Positions 32,398 through 45,017 of a stretch of 64,000 nt of DNA are shown here, in pieces (position 1 is the stretch's first letter; each line of letters opens with the position of its first letter). The stretch covers positions 1 through 64,000 of the forward strand of contig MU401662.1 of NCBI GenBank assembly GCA_022579005.1, written 5' to 3'. The notes under the pieces are model-generated. The model made no database searches, was not told where the DNA came from, and saw only the letters and a program-made list of their open reading frames with translations. Made by a program: the position numbers and the translations under genes. The stretch is from Poronia punctata (Eukaryota > Ascomycota > Sordariomycetes > Xylariales > Xylariaceae).

Positions 32398-33048
32398 ATG
32401 CCTCACCCCTTCCACCCCGACGACTTCCCCATCAACAAATCCGTCACCCTCCGCCCCAACAAGACCTTCTACCTGAAAAAAGCCATCCACTTCAAAACCA
32501 ACGCCCAAATCTACAACCTCTCCTCGCACCTCTCCCAACCATGGAACGACTTCAGCCACTCCTTCCTCGACGAAACCAGCCGAGTGGTCGAAAAGCTGTC
32601 CTCCTCATCCGCGCCCAGCTACGAGATCGGCAGCAGCGGAAACATGATGCGAACAATCAAGACCATGAAAGATTCCTCGGGGGACAAAGTCTGCGATCTA
32701 AACATAACATTCGTATCCTTTGATTTATCGTCCGTTCGGTTCCCGCCCGGAAGTGAGCATTCCAGACATGAGATCGAGATGTGGCCGGTCGGGGATAAGG
32801 GGAATGACGAGGCGAAGCATGAGGCGTTTGTCAGACATAGTATACCGTATTTCTGGGACATGACGGGGGGTAGAGTGGGGATTTTGTACAAGGGCTTGAA
32901 TCAGCAACGGGTTGAGGTCGGCAGGGTTGCTGGGTTCGGGTTTGATAAGGATGCTGTTCTGGTGTTGAATGGTGATGAGATTGATGAGGTGGTTGCTATT
33001 TCTACATGTGTCATTTTGTTGAATGGGAGGGATGCGATGGATGCTTGA
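32398..33048 (+). CDS. Uncharacterised 216-residue protein
   Basis: A single-exon frame, 216 residues, with an ATG in good context (AAGATGCC) after an A-rich leader. Sequence features include KSVTLRPNKTFYLKKAIHF near the start, FTNAQ/IYNL, two regularly spaced hydrophobic beta-type segments (VCDLNITFVSFDLSSV, GRVGILYKGLNQQRVEVGRV), and a hydrophobic C-terminus (VVAISTCVILLNGRDA). There is no signal peptide or zinc motif. Codon use shifts from strongly C-ending in the first 300 bases to G/T-ending afterwards. The alternating beta pattern might indicate a tubby/LURP-like barrel, but that is a guess; I do not recognise the family. Confidence 0.7.
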   Translation: MPHPFHPDDFPINKSVTLRPNKTFYLKKAIHFKTNAQIYNLSSHLSQPWNDFSHSFLDETSRVVEKLSSSSAPSYEIGSSGNMMRTIKTMKDSSGDKVCDLNITFVSFDLSSVRFPPGSEHSRHEIEMWPVGDKGNDEAKHEAFVRHSIPYFWDMTGGRVGILYKGLNQQRVEVGRVAGFGFDKDAVLVLNGDEIDEVVAISTCVILLNGRDAMDA

Positions 33049-33411
33049 GTTTGGCTCGGGTCGTTTGTCTGTGTTGGATAAAGGGAGGTTGTATATTGTT
33101 TAATGTTTTTTTTTATTACTTTTCTTCATATACGGTGGACATGGGAAGAGTATGAGGGATGATCAGGGATTAGGATACGGAATTGGGATCTAGGTTGATT
33201 TGTTAATAATGTACGACTCATAATGAAGCCCTCGGCCTGTACAACGAACAGAAATCCACAAATTAATTATTTAACAAAAAAGGCCATCATCATCATCCTC
33301 ATCTCTAAAGAAAATCGACAATGCTAACCATGCATGGATGCTTGTGACTCGCTCTCCCGCCTATCGATCCGACGGGTCATGTCAGTCTAGGGTACCGTCT
33401 AACCCCGTCTA
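33049..33411. other. Intergenic between convergent genes
   Basis: About 360 bases of 3' flank with T-rich and ATCATC stretches. No gene seen. Confidence 0.5.
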
Positions 33412-34661
33412 TTATATCCCCCAAAACTCATAAATAGCTTCCAACGCCGTTTCCGCATGCGTAAAGGGGAAGTTATGGGCCCCCGGTACAATCCGCCAGA
33501 ACACATTCTCCTTCCCGCCTACAAGCGGCAAGGCATCCTCGACATAGTCCTCATGCTGTACAAGGGTATCATGTTCGCCCATCAAAATAGCCGTGGTGCC
33601 GGGCTTTCTCTTGGCCAATTGCCGCCAATAGTGCTGCTGTCCCATAAGAGGCGAGTGTCTAATGGAGGACATCATGGCGGGGACGAAACCCTCGTTATGA
33701 TCGAGGGACCAATCGACAAAACTCTTGACTCGGACTTCCTGGGGTGTGGGGTGGTTCAGTATCGAAGGTGGGTGCGGATCGACAGCTTCTTGCACCGCAA
33801 CATCGACAAAGCCCTCCTTATCCTGCGTCGACACCGATACGGACGGCGGAGTAACTGTGCGCCTCTTCGCAACGGCGTTATCGATAGGTTTGCGCAGACG
33901 ACGCCTCGTCATCCACGCCAGTAGTCGTTCAGGCACGATACCAGATGTGAACACGAGTCTACTTAGACGACCAATATTCTGGTGCCGGATCACACCCGCA
34001 GGCGCGAGGAGAACCAGGGACTCAACCATGTCGGGAAAGGTAGCGGCCAAATTAACCGCGATACCGCCACCAAGTGAATATCCGATGACACTTAGCGCGT
34101 TATGCCCTGTCCACGGCAACGGCGACGAGGCCAGCGCAAGCAGCACCTGCGTGACGTAAAGCCGCGTATCGTACGGAACATCACCAGGCGCATCGCTATA
34201 TCCACGTCCAAACAGATCAAACATGAGAACCCTGCACCCCTTTTCGACCAGTGCGTCGGCGATCTGCTTCAGTGTCATGCAGGAAGTGCTTATGCCGTGG
34301 ATGAGAAGCACCTTTTTTCCATGTTCCGGTCCATATTCATACACCCGTATCGAGCCGTACTTGCAGGAGTCAGTTAAGTAAGTCATGTCAGTAACAGGTC
34401 GGAAAGGGGAAAACATACCGGCGTTTCAACGTCTCTCGCCCCTGGGAACTCATCAGGCAGATAAGGAATCTTGGTGATTTCGTCTTTTGAAAGGTAGGGA
34501 ATGCACGCAGTGAGGGCGCCGCGGATGATGGGGCGTTTTCTGGGCCAAAGTGCGAATCGCGCCAATGATACCACAGCAAGAGTGGTAACTACGGTAGTCG
34601 CAACGACTGCTCCGGACGTCGACTCACTTGGAGAGCCGAGACACTTGCTCACAGGATCCAT
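33412..34661 (-). CDS. Membrane-anchored alpha/beta hydrolase
   Basis: Exons 34661-34419 and 34359-33412 (a 59-base intron with branch site CTGAC and acceptor CAAG); 396 residues. A hydrophobic segment near the N-terminus (GAVVATTVVTTLAVVSLARF, about residues 17-36) suggests a membrane anchor. The alpha/beta hydrolase fold shows the HGIS oxyanion turn, the FDLFGRGYSD strand, the nucleophile elbow GYSLGG, an Asp in MGEHDTL, and the catalytic His in GAHNFPFTHAE. The general shape resembles ABHD6-like lipases or monoacylglycerol lipases, but the substrate is unknown. Confidence 0.83.
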
Positions 34662-35435
34662 GCTGGCACGTTCCTCCCCTTTGGATATTAGGTATGTCGT
34701 GAGACGTCTATGTTATGAGGCGGCACCGACTATGTGTAGGTACCTTACGTAAAGCCTCGGCTTGATCGTGTTGTAGGAATGATCGATGGTTCTATCCCTT
34801 TCTCTCTGGGACTAGGTTAGCCTAGTGTAAAAGAAAGAATATTCTAAACAGCGTGATCTGGATTAGGTAGTGACAGAGAAAATAATAGGAAAAATCTATG
34901 ATATAAAAGAAACTTTTAAATGTTACAATAAAGTAGGAATGTTGACTGATGACTAAAGTCTCATGTTGGACAACTTGAACCCAACTGCGACTTTTGCGAC
35001 TGCCCTGTCACATGTTGATGCAACAAACCGATTTACCCTTGAGAATGACGTCCATTTATGAATTTATCGGTGCCTGCCACATCGTACTCTCCCGCCTCAC
35101 GCCTCACGCCTCACGTCACTCTTGTTGCTTGAACGTGACTTTGGAGACCTCGTAATAAAAAAGCTAAGTAAGAATAAAAAATGTTTATAGGGAGGTACTT
35201 TCGATTCGTCGAGATATATCATATAATACCCTATATCCTTGGTTACCGTGAAAATAATCCATGTACCTACCAGACAAGTACATGTACACGTAGTTCAGAC
35301 TACAAGGTACTTAATCAAATGGTATCTTGGCGTTCATCGCTCGTCGCCCTCCTGCCGAACCTCAACCAAAAACTCCTTTTTGCCAGATTCGGACTCCGAG
35401 GCAATATATAACATGTAATGGCTCAGCTGGTCCCT
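34662..35435. other. Intergenic region, about 0.8 kb
   Basis: Promoter of the hydrolase gene and 3' flank of the transcription factor gene; a short CCTCACG repeat (35096-35115) is visible. No gene recognised. Confidence 0.45.
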
Positions 35436-38400
35436 TTATAGGCCCACAGCCCAAGCCGCACCTCCCAGCTGTTTAATCAAGTGGCAGAGGTTCTCCACGA
35501 TGGGCGGCAACAGGTCATGACCAGTATTGAAGTTCATGCGCAGAACCTCCTGCGCGATCTCCATACACGATCGGGGATCATCCAACGGCGCTTCGATGCC
35601 CTGACCGTCCTCGCATCGGACCCCCCGTATCGTCGGCCGACCCTGTCCAAACTCGATAAAGCGCTGGACTTCTGTCGACTCGAGACCGTCGATGTAGACG
35701 GTATCCTGCATCATGTTGCTGGTCGAGTGGTTGCGCGTCGCCTTGGTCACCACTCCGTAGGCCCACAATGCCAATGCGGCATGGTGGACGCCAACGGCGT
35801 AAAACTGTTTGAGATGTCCGGATGGGAACATCTTGGCTTGCCGTAGGATCTGCCCTCCATGCCATATGGCTTGTCGTGCCTCGGTGCTTTCTGACCATTG
35901 CTGTAGGGTTGGGTAAACCCGTCGGGCTTGCTCCTCGCCCTCCTTGCCGGCAAATAGCTGGAGATCATCGAGCGAAACATGTAGGTTCATCGAAGTCAAA
36001 TTCAGCAACAACGCTTCTTGGGCCGAGAAACTCGAATGCCAGTCAGCCGTGACTAGTTGAAAGTTGGATAATGTCTTGCGCAACTCCTGATGACGTGAGT
36101 TGAGGATAAGATTCGGCCCCGTCTGGTAACTGCTCTGAAATGGGTTGGATCGGTGGACGGCACTCAACTGGCGCCACTCGTAAATGAGATTCCAGAAGGC
36201 GTGCAAGTAGATCGATATAGCATATTGAGCATCCAACCGTTTGTAATTCGACGCAAGAGCATTGGCGTCACGCAACAGATCTCCCAAGCACTTCAAACCC
36301 CTTCATGTTAGTGCTTGTTCCACACGAAAGATTAAAGGGGCTTACGCACTGGAGGCCGCCTGCTCTGGCCTGCACACCGCGCGAGGTATTCTTGCTTCCA
36401 TTCGCTTGCCGTCCTCGCGAACCAGCACTCTTTAGCTTCGGGAAGGGGGAGCGTCAACTCAGCATAAGACATAGTTGGATTCATAAGTGTCGTCATCGAC
36501 GTCTGCGCGTCTCGCGTATAGCAATGAAAAGCCAGTCTCTTCCACGATTCTGCCTCGTACCAACTGCGCCATTTCTCTTGCAACACCTCGCCGTGGTCGC
36601 TTTCGCTCAGCTGGATGGCGGGATAGGAAGATCGCTGGAACCGGCCCCTGTAACGCATCATCTGGGTATTGTGTCAGCAGTTTGGCTCTCGCCCCGATCC
36701 CAGTCTTCCTTACCGTTATGGGTATGAGCAAGTGACATTCGGCAATTTCCATTTTTCTTCTATTGCCACTCCAGAGGGTGACGTCTTGGCCCAGGACAAG
36801 GCTTTGTACCAACCCCAGGTTCGCGATACCCGTGTTGTTTTCCTCAAACTGGCAAAAAAAAAACTCGGTTTAGCGGGGCGAGCAGAGCATAATATTTATG
36901 CGCAGCCTCGTTTGGACTTTGCCGTCACAACTCACCTTTCCCGGTAAAGCAAGACCTATGATATCTTAGCGAGAATGTACTTTTGGATACTGGGATTTAG
37001 CAGCTTGACTCACGCACTGCTTCCTGAAGAGCAAATCCAAACTTTCTGAGGGTCGGTACGGGGGTCATGGTGGCGCCAGCTGAAGCGGCAGTAGCCAACC
37101 ACTCGGGCCATTGATTATTCAGGACAAAGGTGCCCAAGTGTATCCAGCTCGAGACCGAACAAAGCTGTGCTGCCAAGAATATGTGTGTCAAGGTATCCAT
37201 GATCTCTGCCGAGGGGAAGGAGGCGGCCACTCGGTTCCTCATCGAACTCGTCTGGATGGTGCCGAGGACCAATGCTAATATCTTGTCCCGGCTGGATGCA
37301 TCAAGCTTATCTTTGACTACACGGTCTATCGGCCTATGCCGCTCTTGAAACTGCTGGCTTGCCGAATCTCTGTAGGGAAGCGGCAGGTTGCCGACTTCAC
37401 TATACCCATGGTCGCGTTTGTCAGGAATCCACCGCCAGGGGGACTGTGTCCATATCTCGACAAGTTTCCGTCTCATCTGTGTCATATCAACGCTCGAGTC
37501 ATCGGTTTGAGGGGTGGCAGCCTGAGTTATCCCGGCACGGTCGCCCATTCCATCCAGGTTCCAGTGGTCCAGCATACCAAAGTCGAGTTCGTTCAGCTCG
37601 TAGTTGGCATCATCGCAGAAGTCCAGCACGGCCAGCCCGTGGGCCTCGGCAAGTCGCGGAGAATCCACAGGTTGAGTGTAGAGCACATCTCGCAAGAAGT
37701 CTGTAAAGGGTTGATGCGTCATATGCGTCATATGCGTCATGTTGGGCATATTGGGCATACTAGACATGCTGTTTGTCGTATAGGCAGTACCATATGGGTA
37801 GTGACCTGCGCCATGTTAGACGACCTGGTTCTACACGTTTCACCAACACAATAGGCTGTCACGTCCTTGATGCGTGACTGGTGACTTTGTGTGTTCGAAC
37901 ACTGATTATGGAAGGGTTGAGAGAACGAAAAGGATGTGAACAAGAAAAACAAGACAGCGACAGCAATAAGCACAGTACATGGCATACTAAAACATAAAAG
38001 GTGCAATTTTAAGTTAGGCCAAGGAAGAAAAAAACGAGCCAAGAAATGGAGGACGCATGGGACAGGGGGTCTGAAGGTGGGGGGGGGGGGGGGGGCAAGA
38101 CCTACTATGTTCTGGCAAACCGTCGGGAGTTGCCACTTGGCCCAGCTCAGGCTTGACATCTGTATTTACCATGTCGTCGCGCTTATCGTGGGCCGTGGAC
38201 TGTGGTGTCTCAAGAGGCATAGGCATCCCTCGTTGGTCTTGAGATGTAACTGGACTATAGTGTAAGGGTTGGGAGGGTGAGGATGAGGATGGAGTATGGG
38301 ACTGCTGGTGTGCGTCAAGGGAGAAACGGTGGAGATGAACAGCGGCGACGGATCCGGTCTGGGTGTCGCCATACTCGCAAGTCAGTCCCTTTTTCTGGCA

Positions 38401-38979
38401 TCGTTGACAAGGCTTGTTCTCTTCGCATTTGACCCGAGCTGAGGCGCAAGCGCGACAGGCATGTGATACGCGGCCCGACCCGGGAGACGCGTCGATACGG
38501 CGGCGTTTCTTTGTGCCGTCACCGTCGTTCTCATGGTTTGCCGTGTGTCTCTTGAGTAGATCTGCACGGGCAAAGGCTTTGCCGCATATCTGACAGGAGA
38601 ATCTCTTGCCAAGTGTGTGCGTCTGTATGTGGCGGGCAAGATGCTCAGGACGCGAGTATCGCCTCTTACAATCGGCACATTGGTACAAGCTCGAAGTCAT
38701 CAAATGGCTCCGGCCTGCTGGTGTAAGATCAGGCGGAGGAGCCGAGCCGGTTCCGGGGTCGGAAGTGCTATGATTTCCACCGGAAGGAGCACTTGCGGAA
38801 GGAACCCCCTCGGAAGTGGCAGACGGCAATAATGAAGGAACTTGGGCTTGTACCTGGTGGTACGGAAAAGCAGAACTCATCACGTTCTGGCCATTGTCTT
38901 GCGGATTCGATTGCATAATAGAATCTGAATCGGAAGTCGCGTTGCTCTGAAGTAGATGCGACAACGATGGTGCCGGCAT
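35436..38979 (-). CDS. Transcription factor with two C2H2 fingers, a Zn2Cys6 cluster and a fungal-specific domain
   Basis: Six exons: 38979-38106, 37805-37014, 36955-36936 (20 bases), 36848-36714, 36661-36350 and 36290-35436; 995 residues. C2H2 fingers lie at residues 101-121 and 129-149 (each CX2CX12HX3H) and a Zn2Cys6 cluster at 175-201 (CX2CX6CX5CX2CX6C). The rest is a fungal-specific transcription-factor domain, recognisable by LALPGKFEENNTG, VTLWSGNRRKMEIAE and the block SYAELTLPLPEAKECW. The 20-base microexon restores phase and supplies the conserved RLALPGK. Intron 1 is 300 bases with a C17 run near its donor. The same combination of domains occurs in the melanin regulators Cmr1/Pig1 but also in paralogues, so the target genes are unknown. 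Confidence 0.85.
38079..38095 (+). repeat. 17-base poly-G run (poly-C in transcript) in intron 1 of the transcription factor gene
   Basis: Seventeen consecutive G on the plus strand, so C17 in the transcript, starting about ten bases inside the intron after its GTAGGT donor. It is prone to length change and, by position, could influence recognition of the 5' splice site. Confidence 0.9.
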
Positions 38980-41900
38980 CGCGTGCGACCAAAGCTCTAA
39001 ACTGGTCCCTTTTTGGACCTTTTTTTTCTTCTTTTCTTTTTCCCCTCACTGAGAATCCCTAGGTATCCGGATGCCGACCATGAACCCAACTTAACATTGA
39101 CGAAGCCCAGTATCTTTTCTGTCGGCGCTTTCTGTTGACGCCAGTCATTGTTTTCTCCGCCGATAAATTGATCGTCCGTTCCAAACCTCCTTCATAACCA
39201 CATCGGCCTGGTCGAATTGGTCTTATCTCTAATCCCTTTTTATCTGACTTTACTTATCGAAGACGTTCGTCATGCTCCTACCTACGTGTACTGGTCACAG
39301 AATCGACAACTTGCTAGGCTCGAGAGGGACGGGAATGGCCTATTGACGGCCAAGTGTGAGAACAGAGGGAAAAGAGGTCAAGAAAACGCAATACAGTACC
39401 TATCACCTATCTAGTGAATCCTGCCGAGCCTCTCCTGTGGTGAAATTGGTTGTTGCAGGCAATGCATGTTGATGGTACAGACGTGGTACTGGTCTAACGT
39501 GCCTTTCCTTGAAACCTCCCTCGTACCTACTGCAATGGGAATGATTCACCAAGCCACCCCATGCTGCAGCCCCCCATACTGCCCATGTTTAGCTTGTTGT
39601 GAGCTGTACATGTACTTAAGGTACACACTAAAGAAGGTAAGTAATTGGCATCTACAGGGACCAATTGACTGGTTTCCTTGCTGTCGCTGAAGCCTGAAGT
39701 ACCCAAGAGATAACCTATGCTGTACCAAGTCCCTTTTACGAGTAGGTAGCTCGAGTCGTCTCCCCAAGACGAAAACCCCAAGACGAAAACCCCAACACCA
39801 AGACTTGCTGAACAGGCCAAGGACGCCATAGAGACCAACTACTTTAGGTACCTACTCCGGTATTAGTAGTAGTATTAGGTAGTGCAGCACTTGACAAGTA
39901 AGTAAGTAGGCACTCTCTTCAGCTCTTGTTAGTGAAGAGTCTATATGAGAAGATGGCTTGGTCTCTTGTCGCCGCCATATTCACATCACCGTAGGTGGAT
40001 TACCTAGGTCAAATGCAAGCTGTCCATCACTCATCTCTCCAAGCTCGTGTTTGTATTAGTAATCAACCGAAGAAGGGTGACAAGACAGCATCAATCGTGA
40101 TGACGGTTTGAATACCGTGCACCAACTTTTATCATAATCAGCGATGTGCAGGATATGTTTCAGAGCTGAAATAATATCTCACAAGCGGAGGTCCAATGCA
40201 GCTTGAGTGCCCACTGAAGGATTGTATGTACCTAGGTACAAGTACTTTACTTGCACTCCATTTCTATAGCGCCAAGTTCCCCAGTGAAATGAGCCCAGGC
40301 TCGATGGGAACGTGCCGACGCGTCCTCCATGGACCACCACCACATCCCCTGTAGGGAAATCAACAAGGTCAACGAAGCATGGACATCGTCACATTGGCTC
40401 TTTTTTATTTTCTTCCTGCGGTTGCCTCTTTGAATCTATTGCAGTCTGCGCACATGATCCAATGCTGTTTCAGTGTGTAGACAGCCTGAGAAGTCTCTTA
40501 TCTGGAAGTTGGCAACCATGGGTGTACTCATACAAGAGACATTGTATCGGTACTCGTATGCGACGCGTACAGTTAACGCTAGACTAAGTCAGGTTACTTT
40601 GTATGTAAATGTCGTCAGGGCAAGCTGTTGGCAAATTGAGAGTTTGACAATATAAAAGTCACAATTGGAAGAACTCATTCAATATGCAATGTAGTCAGAA
40701 ACTGTCTTAAGGGCTGCAAATAATTGTGGTCTTATAAAATTGAGCCTGTGGTAAATTGACTTCTCACGTGGACGTGTAATACGTGTAAAATAGGCGCACA
40801 GTTCAGTTTAGTCTCCGAGTAGAGACTGCCGAGCTGCGGTACAAGTGGGCGGAGTCATGTTTCCCGTTATGCACGGACTTCATTACTCGACTTGCCTGTT
40901 ACACATTACTTACTAATCCAGTTACCCATGACATTTGCTTGCTAAATCTCCACCTCTCACCTTGATTTTACTAGGTTAGGTAAGGTATCTTCAAGAAGGC
41001 TAGCAAGCGAGTCCGGGGGGGAGAACCAACGTTTCTCCCGTGCTGTCAAACTGTTTCGAGGAAAGTAAGATTAAAAGAAACCACCAACAACAACGACGGA
41101 GAATCCCGAGCTGACTTTGGATTCTTCAAGGAGCCGGACCGGTGGATTGAGACATGACGCTACGGCCGAGGTGGGTTAAGGAGGTTGTAGATCATTGGTT
41201 ATAGGGAATCCTCGCGCCCTCGGTTGACATCTGCGGTGCATTCCTCGATGATTGCTTGAGATCCGATACGAGGGTATATACGAACCTCGTAGTTTCTTTG
41301 ACAGTTATGTAGAGGTCGCCTTATAAGCATCTTCGAGACATGAGGGTTTCCCTAGCAGTTAGTCATCTCAACAGGCAATGTGCTACTCATCTACCTAGCT
41401 ACATAGCTAACTACCTACCCTAGGTATTCAGATAGATATTACACTTTATTTTAAGCTGGTGAGTTACGCGTAGTCGGTAACGGCGACTTTGCATTTGGCT
41501 TTAGTTGATTATATTGCTTTAACAACCGACGTCCAAGCGCAAGTTTGAAGTGAGCCCTAAACTACAATCAAGCTACTTAGTCCGGGATGGAAGATAATCC
41601 TATGGACTACTGTTGCTTGCGGCCGGGGCTCCGAGTTATGCCAAATTAGCTCGATGCATGCACAACTTCCGCAGACACTAAACTTCATTGAGGGGCTAAC
41701 CCCTGGATCATCCAGGGGAGAGGGTAATGAGCATAATTTCGGGCGACGTAATCAAGAGTCAATCTACAAAAGATCTCGTTGCTGTTATTACCTCGCCTAT
41801 CTGGCCTGTATTTGGGGTTACGGTAGGTTAGATATGATGATGTTGCTCAGGCATTGCTTCTTCTCAGCTTCTTCGTCTCTTCCCTCATCTGCCTATTCTT

Positions 41901-42750
41901 TGGTACGGGTTATTGAGTAGCGTCTTCGCCTTGATACGCATTGTTAGTTTAACCAGGCCAAGTCCGCCCTCATACCGCAAATCTCACTTGGCTGCAGAAA
42001 GCGTATGTGAATGTGAAGAAGAGACGGGCTTTCTGCGGCTGGAAGGAAGTGAAAAGCGTTCCAAGTACGTTGTTCGTAGCCAGCTTTATCTGATTTCTAT
42101 TACCTCGTTATACGGACGTGAACGTTTCCGATGCATATCCGTCTTGGCCATGTTAATAATAGTTTTGAGGCTGACAGGCACAGACTTCTTGATCAAAGTG
42201 TAAGAGAAAAATGAAACTGGACATATTGCAGAGTATTTGATGGACGAGCCGCCATCTCCACTCGCGAGTCACAGCTCTATCCCACAGATGAAGAAGGAAA
42301 ACGCAATACATCTATTATTGTTGCCTTGAAGGCATATGCATATTTCCCATTTCCCATTTCCCGGGATAAAGTTATTTTATATCACCGTCCGCCCAAGGGC
42401 TTATCGCCGCCTACCCCGGTGTGGTGTGTAGGTACGGTTCGTCTTGCTTCAACAGCACAAGGATAAATACTAGGCTACTTTATTCTTGAAGGGTTGTTTA
42501 TTAAACGGATCTGCCGACTTTTCTGCCGACTCTACTTCTCCGGAGTGTGTCCGTCTCCCGTCCATCCGGGGTATTTCCTAGCACCGGGTCGGCCCCGCAT
42601 ACGTCCGTTACTCCCGGCGAAAACATATCATCTATCAGGTCGCACACGACCTACTCTGCCGTGGGTGCAGCGTAGGTGGATAAGAACCCCATTCGCTTAC
42701 CGAGACGACACTCCCTCCTGCCGGAGCTCACTTACTGGAGCAGCCCCATC
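38980..42750. other. Gene-poor intergenic stretch, about 3.8 kb
   Basis: The largest gap in the gene-rich part. No open frame shows domain features. It holds a short tandem repeat (a 14-base unit CCCCAAGACGAAAA near 39765-39800), many TACCTA/TAGGTA words (39847, 39875-39910, 40218-40245, 41388-41425) and a triplicate CCCATTT near 42344. It contains the promoters of the two flanking divergent genes. I see no RNA gene. Confidence 0.45.
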
Positions 42751-44906
42751 ATGGCCTCGGACGGAATCGGACCGGCGTCCATCGCCGGCACCGACGGGTT
42801 CAACGACATGAACGAGAAGAAGAGCAGGATGACACTCGGAAACGTCCGCTTACGAGATCATGAAACCAACGAGCTCATCTTAATTCCCACCCCTTCTGAC
42901 GATCCCAACGACCCCCTTAACTGGTACTTAATCCTCTGTCCTTTCGTCTATTCTACTATTAAAGCCCGGCTAAACTTACCCCCAAAACAGGTCACAAACT
43001 CACAAATACTATGTTGCCGGCGTCGTATGTTTTGCCATGCTTGTATGCAATTTCCTCGCTGCCGGTAAAGTGCCCGCCCTCTGTCCACTATCTAACACCT
43101 ACCCAACTTGTATACAACTTACTAACATCAACAAAAACAGGCCCCTCAGTCGCCCTAGTAGAAACAGCAATGGATTTCTTCCCGCAAGAAGACCTCAACA
43201 CATCCATCTCCAAAGTAGCATATTTCTTCTCAGGCACGGCCGTCGTCCTAGTTAGTCTCTCACCCTCTTGCCCTTTCCCCCCTTTTCTTCCCCTATCTAA
43301 CTCTCTTTTGCAGGGAACAGGAAACTTCATCTGGGTTCCCCTAGCCACAAAGATAGGCCGAAGACCGATCTACGTCATCAGCTACGCCATCTACCTCGCA
43401 GCCTCCATATGGCTCGTCTTCGAGAAGAACTTTGTCGGATTCCTGCTCGGCCGTCTATTACTTGGTTTCGGAGCAGGAGCAGCAGAAACCCTTGCGCCTA
43501 TCACGATTGCCGTTCGTCTTTTCTTCTCTTTTCCCTTCGTTTCAGGGCTAATGGAACTAATGGAACTGACATTTTACAGGATATCTTCTTCCTCCACGAA
43601 AGAGGAACAGTCATGTCTCTCTACACGGCCTTCTTATCCGTAGGTGTAGCTTTTGGAATCTTAATCGATGGGTAAGTAAAGAAAGCCCCCAGTCTGTCTC
43701 CTTCCCCCTCACTTTCTCTGGGAATCCACGCCCTAACAAACAAACAAACAAACGAACAATGCAGCATAATCGTCAGTTCCTACCACTGGCGATACATCTA
43801 CAAAATCGCCACCGCTCTCGTCGGCCTCGTCTTCCTACTCATATTATTCACCTTCCCCGAAACAGCAGTCCGCAGAGACGGAGACACCTCAATCTCAACC
43901 CAAACCCACACTCACCTCGACGACCACGACGACAACAACGACAACAGCACGGTGCCCTCCCGAAAACGCACTCCCCTGCAAAACCTCAAACTCTACCAAG
44001 AGATCCAAACCTCGGAAAGTCTTATAAAGATGTTTCTCCGCCCCTTTGGCGCCATCCTTCTTCCACCCGTATTATACGCCTCCCTCGTGCAATCCGTCAC
44101 AATCGGCTTCCTAATAGCCGTATCCTCCAACGTCGCCATAGCATACAAGCAAACCTACGATTTTGCTCCATGGCAGATAGGTTTGACGTTTGTATCCGCC
44201 ATTATCGGTTGTTTGGCGGGTATACCAGCGGGCGGGAAGTTGGGCGATGTGACTGCCGATTGGCTGACGCGACGGAATGGGGGAATTAGGACGCCTGAGA
44301 TGAGGTTGCCTTGTATCGCGCTTTCGCTTGTGACGACGCCTTTAGGATTGGTGTTGTATGGTTTGGGGGTGGAAAAGGGGTGGCATTGGATTTGTCCTAC
44401 TGTTGGGCTTGGATTATGTGAGTTGTTCTTGTTGTTGTTCTCCTTTCCTTATCTGTTTTCTCTGGGATATACGACTAACATTGTTGCCTTTCTACCAAAA
44501 GTACATTTCTCGATAACACAGTCTGCAAATGTCTCCTTGGTATATGTCATCGACGCTTACCGTCCTATCGCCGGTGAGATTACCCTGACGGTCATGGGAT
44601 TCAAATGTAAGTTCTATCCATCCTCAAGATCCATCCTAGTTCGTCATTATCATGATATTTGACATACTTACTAAAACGCACAATTATATAGCTCTTTTCG
44701 GTTTCCTCCTGTCATTCTACACGAACCCCTGGGTAGAGCAGGTCGGGTACAAGAACGCATACAGCACCATGGCGGGCATTGCCGCTCTAGTCTTGCTATT
44801 TTGGATTCCCCTCTACATATGGGGTATTCCTTTACGCCGGAGGACCTGGCAGTGGAAGGTGATCTCGTATATCCACTGGAAAAATGATCGTGAGGTCGGA
44901 GAATAA
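42751..44906 (+). CDS. MFS transporter (DHA1-like, 12 membrane segments)
   Basis: Eight exons: 42751-42923, 42991-43064, 43141-43250, 43314-43511, 43580-43671, 43765-44417, 44502-44606 and 44692-44906; 539 residues with all phases consistent. The frame extends upstream without an ATG, so MASDGIGPAS at 42751 is the start. Motifs include NDPLNWSQTHKYYVAG before TM1, FFSGTAVVLGTG, PLATKIGRRPIYV (loop 2-3 motif A), LLGFGAGAAETLAPITIADI, FFLHERGTVMSLYTAF and SLVYVIDAYRPIAGE. The acidic/histidine loop between TM6 and TM7 (THTHLDDHDD) is long. The family exports drugs or small metabolites by proton antiport; the substrate is unknown. It converges on the SDR gene with about 110 bases between stops. 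Confidence 0.87.
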
Positions 44907-45017
44907 ACAAAAAAGATGGTTTCAGGACAGCAAAAAAGACACCCGGTTAGATTTCATTTCTTGTCATGCCCAATATTTAGATCCCAGAGAATATCGCAAC
45001 ATATGCAAAAAGGCTTC

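Noticed and set aside
35436..38979. Naming the transcription factor as the melanin regulator Cmr1/Pig1
   Set aside because: The domain order fits, but paralogues share it and no melanin gene lies nearby; a family-level call is safer.
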